DNA of 64,000 nt from assembly GCA_001247695.2 (NCBI GenBank), contig LGRX02035510.1, forward strand, positions 1-64,000, in the 5' to 3' direction. Each line of letters begins with the position of its first letter. The stretch's first letter is position 1. The notes beneath the pieces are model-generated. The model worked only from the letters and a program-made list of their open reading frames with translations, was not told the DNA's origin and ran no database searches. The stretch comes from Cymbomonas tetramitiformis. Lineage: Eukaryota; Chlorophyta; Pyramimonadophyceae; Pyramimonadales; Pyramimonadaceae. Below are positions 62,188 to 64,000 of the stretch, one piece after another. Both the position numbers and the translations under genes were made by a program.

Positions 62188-64000
62188 GCCGAAAGAGCCT
62201 GAAGACCCAGGAAGCGATCGTCTGGTAAGCTATAAGAAAACCCAGGGTTGTCTCGATCAGGTATCGCGGTTGGGCAGACTCGAAGGTCCTGCTTGCGCAT
62301 AGCAAAAAATAACAATCAAATTGAAAACGACACGCGGCGAACCGGTTTTAGGGTGAGCCGTACAATACTGTCTACAATCATAAGGAAAACAAACTAAACG
62401 TCAATCAGCCTCTTCCGCTCACATGGCCCTGTCTGTTTGCAAACCCTTCACGCATTTCCGGACAACCCACAGCCCAGCCCGAAGAAAGCAGCGAAAAATA
62501 ATAATATATGGGACTCCAGGTAGCATATCGACACGCGCAAGGAAACTTTCGTGGAAGATGATAGCTGGGCCAAGCGCGAGTTAACCCTAGCCCTCAAGGA
62601 GAATTGAGATATCAAAGATGGGTCCATTTTCGTCATTCCGCATGGTGGCACCTCCTGGGAAGAATTCCTACCGTTTGTGTAGAGTTTGGGAGCGTGCAAT
62701 AGACCTCAATGCCTGCCCTTTACGTTTGAGTGATGCAGTTACGTTTGAGTGATGTAGGAGAAGCGTCGGGAGGACTGGAGGGGAGGCAGGGGACACAACG
62801 ACAGGTACTTGTAGATTCAAGCGAAGGTTGGACAGTTGGACACTCCAGATCGTGAGATCGATATCCATGTCGCAGTGGGAGTAGCGCACCGGTAGCGCAC
62901 GGCAGTGGCGATCTTGGTTTCTACCGCTCGGTTCTACCAGTGTTCTTACGTTCTTGGCTGAGGCCGCTGCGCGGCCGGTCGCGATTTTCGATGCGACAAG
63001 GATACAGTATCGATCTAGCGTCACAGGATGGAAAGCAGCTCGTCCGGTGCTCCGGTCTAGTGTCACAGGAAAATAAAAAGGTTTTTAAAAATTGGGAAAA
63101 AAATCGCTTCTGGAGGCTCTCTCTGGTCTCACGTCAGCACTCGACTGTCTCAGCCAGACGAGAGTTGAGAGAATCAGTTGATCAGTATGATTATTATCAC
63201 ACTCGAGTATCAGAATGTATGCAGCAGTATCATACTCCAGTATCAGAATCACGAATCAGATAAACCATGATAATGATGTTTTAGTTCAGTAAAGCTGTGT
63301 CACTCGACTGTAACGTGTATAAAGCTCTGGTTTAAAGCGCCTCATCATAACGCAACCCTCTTCGCAGCAAGTGGAATAAGGTACCTTATTGGTGAGACTT
63401 TGCCGCCTGTTTGAGATCGAGTTTGACATCTCGAGACCCTGAGCGAGGATACAAACCTGAGCAAAATAACCTAGCGGTCTGCGCGATAACCCCCCCACAC
63501 AGACCCAGGTCCAAAGCTTTCCAACCTCCAGCTAGGTACGCCTTGCCAATTTGTACCGGAGGGAGCGAGGGGAGCTGCCTGGACGGAGTTTTCAGCGTCA
63601 TGGCGTTTTTCCCGCTTCAACAGAAGTTGTTCGCAGAGCTGCATGTGCGCATGGTGTAGATCTCATAGCAGCAGCAAACTGTCGTGTCAAGACTATTTAT
63701 GAGATGTCTGGAAAACTCCAACTGAAGAGACTGGAGTTCGATCTGAAGAGACTGGATTTCAAGAGATGATCAGATTTCATATCGTTGTGTATATTGTGTA
63801 GTAGGCCAAGGTCATCGACGGGGTCGTTGATTACATGTGAGCAAGGGGTCGCATCGAACCGCCCTCAACCTTCCAAGTCCGATACTGACCAAAATATTTG
63901 GATGTGATTTTTGTGTGTGAGACTGACAGATCCTGAGCAAGCCGTAGAAAGGTGCAACGTACCGCCTGATCTTTGAAAGAGGTCAAGCAGTACTCCTCTA
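62188..64000. other. Terminal stretch, nothing firmly recognised
   Basis: No credible gene. A GGCCGCTGCGCGGCCGGTCG palindromic block with ATGGAAAGCAGCTCG (about 62960-63045) is related to the foldback at 16756-16829. CGAGTATCAGAATG-like short repeats lie near 63200-63255. Confidence 0.5.

Overview
This is a eukaryotic nuclear window, most likely from an alga or another protist. Spliced genes have GT-AG introns, the proteins are a choline-transporter-like carrier and a WD40 protein, and most of the rest is nested transposons and minisatellites. I cannot fix the lineage: a red, charophyte or dinoflagellate-like alga would fit, but nothing here is diagnostic.

Layout. 1-4.7 kb: a ~180-bp satellite, then a non-autonomous LTR element with a Gag-like gene (626-4167, 5-bp target duplication) inside a segment whose uninterrupted duplicate lies at 13.65-14.27 kb. 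4.7-13.6 kb: AT-rich DNA with no credible gene, only dispersed short repeats. 14.3-16.7 kb: more satellite, three degenerate ~160-bp repeats and small foldback elements. 16.7-42.7 kb: one DNA transposon with perfect 34-bp terminal inverted repeats and a 9-bp target duplication, expanded from about 5.7 kb to 26 kb by nested insertions. Its transposase gene holds a 546-bp TTAA-flanked piggyBac-like MITE. A Gag-type LTR element (21576-41932) sits at the stop codon of its CCHC gene. A 15.6-kb Ty3/gypsy-like element (24359-39943) sits in that element's ORF, and a 1.45-kb minus-strand LTR element sits in its 3' LTR. 42.9-46.8 kb: a five-exon WD40 gene with repeat-filled introns. 47.0-53.4 kb: an intact Ty1/copia element with identical LTRs. 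54.0-57.7 kb (minus): a two-exon SLC44/CTL gene, convergent with the WD40 gene. 57.7-64 kb: no confident gene, apart from a decayed minus-strand coiled-coil (Gag-like) gene.

Main discovery. Two unrelated retroelements in this window each carry a DNA methyltransferase domain inside the polyprotein. The gypsy-like element has a complete DNMT3-like cytosine-5 methyltransferase between RNase H and integrase, a PHD finger after the integrase, and a second class-I methyltransferase-like domain at its C-terminus. The copia element has a phage-Dam-like adenine methyltransferase (NPPY motif) between protease and integrase. The gypsy-like element also has terminal repeats in the order B-internal-A-B-A, the split-direct-repeat layout known from tyrosine-recombinase (PAT/DIRS) elements, although it encodes a DDE integrase and is flanked by a possible 4-bp target duplication. 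The pol frame of this gypsy copy is broken by indels; the copia copy looks intact.
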